Shown piece after piece: positions 6,731 through 8,398 of a DNA stretch of 8,398 nt. This stretch comes from Limnochordia bacterium (lineage in GTDB: Bacteria > Bacillota > Limnochordia > Darwinibacteriales > SLO01), in contig SLOG01000355.1 in NCBI GenBank assembly GCA_007132635.1, forward strand, positions 1 through 8,398. Reading direction: 5' to 3'. Within the stretch, counting starts at the first letter, position 1, and every line of letters begins with the position of its first letter. Under the pieces are notes generated by a model. The model did no database searches, was not told the origin of the DNA, and saw only the letters and a program-made list of their open reading frames with translations. The position numbers and the translations under genes were made by a program.

Positions 6731-7750
6731 ATGAAAAGCTTGTTTGACCGACCTAGCAGATGGCTATCAATACCGGCCTTCCTTCTAATCATTGGCTTTC
6801 TTGGTTGGGGATACTACAGCCAATCAGCATCGGTGACAGAGTCTGAGAGAACCGTATTCATGATGGATACAGTCGTGCAGATACGTGCTGTTGGGCCCCA
6901 AGCCGAAGCCGCCGTTGATGAGGCCGTGAAAGAGATGCAGCGAGTAGAACGCATGTTTTCTCGTTTCGATGAAGACAGTGCAGTCGACCGCATCAATCGT
7001 GCGGCTGGCACATGGATTTCGGTACCGGAAGAAGTGATAGCACTCATTGCCAAAGGGGTAGAGTATGGTCATCTAACGGAGGGCGCGTTTGACATTACGA
7101 TTGGCGCGCTTATGGACCTATGGGGTTTCAACACAGAGTCGCCGTCTATGCCTTCACAAGATGAACTTCACACTGCGCTTCAGACGTTACTGTTTTCGGA
7201 AGTGGAATTGAATTACATGACCAACCAGGTTAGGATCCCTTCGGAGTCCGTTCTTGATCTGGGAGGAATTGCGAAAGGTTATGCCGTAGATAGAGGTAGA
7301 AGGGTTCTGCAGACACGCGGTGTGACTCACAGCATAATCAACGCTGGGGGCGATATCGCGACCATTGGCGGACGGCCAGATGGTAGGCCGTGGCGCGTCG
7401 GTATTCAGGATCCAACGGACAGCGCGTCCCTACTGGCTGTCGTAGAAATCACGGACATGACGATCGTCACGTCTGGAGACTATGAGCGGTTTTTCGAACT
7501 CGACGGTGTCCGCTTCCACCATATTCTTGACACAAAAACAGGATTCCCGGCTGAAGGACTTCGCAGTGTCACCGTTATCGCTCCGGATGCAGCCGCGGGT
7601 GACGCTTTATCCACAGCCATATTCGTCTTGGGTTGGGAAAAAGGGCAAGAGCTAGTTCAACAGCTAGATGACGTCGAGGCCCTTTTGGTCAACGCAGAGG
7701 GCGAAAACTGGGTGTCTTTGGGCTTGATAGACAGTGTGACATTTCGATAG
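6731..7750 (+). CDS. apbE: FAD:protein FMN transferase ApbE
   Basis: ApbE uses FAD to attach FMN covalently to Thr in Dxx(S/T)xAT motifs, outside the cytoplasmic membrane. Its targets here are almost certainly RnfD Thr154 and RnfG Thr166. The 339-residue product has an N-terminal membrane anchor (about residues 13-29) with no cysteine, so it is not a lipoprotein, unlike many ApbE proteins. Family motifs appear in order: MMDTVVQI (44-51), GAFDITIGALMDLWGF (118-133), LDLGGIAKGYAVDR (175-188), INAGGDIATIGG (203-214), VTSGDYERFFE (246-256), HHILDTKTGFPA (263-274) and GDALSTAIFVLG (290-301). The last two supply the Asp/Thr metal-binding region. The usual HILDPRTG reads HILDTKTG, a tolerated variation. 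The start was chosen at 6731 by its ribosome binding site; starting at 6716 adds five residues. It is the seventh gene of the rnf cluster. Confidence 0.96.
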   Translation: MKSLFDRPSRWLSIPAFLLIIGFLGWGYYSQSASVTESERTVFMMDTVVQIRAVGPQAEAAVDEAVKEMQRVERMFSRFDEDSAVDRINRAAGTWISVPEEVIALIAKGVEYGHLTEGAFDITIGALMDLWGFNTESPSMPSQDELHTALQTLLFSEVELNYMTNQVRIPSESVLDLGGIAKGYAVDRGRRVLQTRGVTHSIINAGGDIATIGGRPDGRPWRVGIQDPTDSASLLAVVEITDMTIVTSGDYERFFELDGVRFHHILDTKTGFPAEGLRSVTVIAPDAAAGDALSTAIFVLGWEKGQELVQQLDDVEALLVNAEGENWVSLGLIDSVTFR

Positions 7751-7763
7751 CCAATAAGCAGAA

Positions 7764-7777
7764 CCCAATTCATTGGG
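7764..7777 (+). repeat. Perfect inverted repeat before the aminomutase gene
   Basis: CCCAATTCATTGGG has two 6-base arms (7764-7769 and 7772-7777) and a 2-base centre. Its right arm runs into GGGAGG (7775-7780), the only plausible ribosome binding site of the following gene. It could be a protein operator or a small hairpin (5 pairs with a 4-base loop) that masks the site. There is no T-run after it, so it is not an intrinsic terminator. A 14-base palindrome may also occur by chance. Confidence 0.35.
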
Positions 7778-7792
7778 AGGGACTTGTATAGT

Positions 7793-8398
7793 ATGAGAGA
7801 ATCGCGAAAGCTTTCTCTGGAAAGAGCAACAGAACTGAAAGCACGCATCACTAACTATCTAAAGGTGCAGGAATCAATCGAATCCGGACTAGAACTCGGT
7901 GCCGTGTTTGCCGAGCAGAAGCAGAAAATACTCGGCCTTTTGGGGGGTACTGAAAGGGATTGGGATGACTGGCACTGGCAGATGGAAAACAGAATAACAT
8001 CCGTCGAGAAACTAAACCAGATTATTGAGCTAGATGACGATGAATACCGCGTTATTGAAGACATTGGCCAGCAGTATCGCTGGGCAATCAGTCCGTATTA
8101 CGCGTCGTTGATGCATCCCACCGATCGCCAGTGTCCCGTGCGATGGCTCGCTGTGCCGTCGGCGTTCGAGTACAGTGAAGAAGGACTCTTAGATCCGATG
8201 TCGGAAGAGCAGACATCACCGGCACCCGCCATTACACGCCGTTATCCAGACCGACTGATCATCAAGGTCACCAACCAGTGCGCCATGTACTGCCGGCACT
8301 GCCAGAGGCGGCGCCAGATTGGAGAAACAGATACCCACGTAGAGCGGGACGATTTGAGCAAGAGCATTCAGTATGTGCGGGATAATACGGAAATCCGT
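7793..8398 (+). CDS. KamA-family radical SAM aminomutase (3'-truncated)
   Basis: The first 202 codons are present and the gene runs off the window. KamA-family enzymes use S-adenosylmethionine, a [4Fe-4S] cluster and PLP to move the alpha-amino group of lysine or glutamate to the beta carbon. Seen here: the family block WDDWHWQMENRIT, then YRWAISPYYASLMHP, then RRYPDRLIIKVTNQC leading into the radical SAM motif CAMYCRHC (Cys163, 167, 170), followed by QRRRQIGETD. The canonical lysine enzyme has CRHCTRRR; Gln in place of Thr is, as I recall, common in the glutamate 2,3-aminomutase group, but this is from memory. The N-terminus is about 40 residues longer than the characterised clostridial lysine enzyme. 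PLP-lysine and substrate-binding residues lie beyond the window, so the substrate cannot be set. The ATG is 12 bases after GGGAGG; an in-frame TTG at 7784 is only 3 bases from it. It follows apbE by 42 bases. Confidence 0.9.
   Translation, partial: MRESRKLSLERATELKARITNYLKVQESIESGLELGAVFAEQKQKILGLLGGTERDWDDWHWQMENRITSVEKLNQIIELDDDEYRVIEDIGQQYRWAISPYYASLMHPTDRQCPVRWLAVPSAFEYSEEGLLDPMSEEQTSPAPAITRRYPDRLIIKVTNQCAMYCRHCQRRRQIGETDTHVERDDLSKSIQYVRDNTEIR

Noticed and set aside
7724..7792. Promoter for the aminomutase gene (TTGATA at 7724, or TATAGT at 7787)
   Set aside because: TTGATA has no reasonable -10 hexamer at normal spacing, and TATAGT abuts the start codon with no -35 partner.

Overview
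The window is a gene-dense stretch of an anaerobic bacterial genome, with every supported gene on the + strand. GC content looks close to 50 percent. Spacers run from an 8-base overlap to 42 bases, no strong terminator is visible, and the whole window could be one transcript or a few nested ones. The core is a complete six-subunit Rnf complex (ferredoxin:NAD+ oxidoreductase, an ion-pumping membrane enzyme) in the order rnfC-rnfD-rnfG-rnfE-rnfA-rnfB. This order, a short RnfC without the proteobacterial C-terminal extension, and a cysteine-rich RnfB are typical of Clostridia-like anaerobes and some other deep-branching anaerobic phyla.

Layout: (1) positions 3-494, the 3' end of an exported protein resembling the LolA / outer-membrane lipoprotein-sorting fold; (2) 506-1294, a secreted protein that looks like a small outer-membrane beta barrel, with a signal peptide, alternating strands and a C-terminal Phe; (3) 1320-1790, trmL, a SPOUT tRNA 2'-O-methyltransferase; (4) 1824-6716, rnfCDGEAB; (5) 6731-7750, apbE, the flavin transferase that attaches FMN to RnfD and RnfG; (6) 7793 to the window end, the first 202 codons of a KamA-family radical SAM aminomutase (lysine or glutamate 2,3-aminomutase type).

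Working together: RnfB and RnfC handle electrons from ferredoxin to NAD+ at the cytoplasmic face. RnfA and RnfE carry the paired cysteines of the membrane iron-sulfur centre. RnfD and RnfG carry covalent FMN on Thr residues in visible flavinylation motifs, and ApbE is the maturation enzyme. The aminomutase just downstream hints at amino-acid fermentation or beta-amino-acid osmolyte synthesis. The two envelope-type genes at the left suggest a diderm (two-membrane) host, for example a diderm Bacillota lineage, but the sequence alone does not fix the taxon.

The window is mainly a well-known energy-conservation locus. I see no clear evidence of an undescribed system. The least explained parts are the barrel-like protein, the substrate of the truncated aminomutase, and a perfect inverted repeat touching the aminomutase ribosome binding site.
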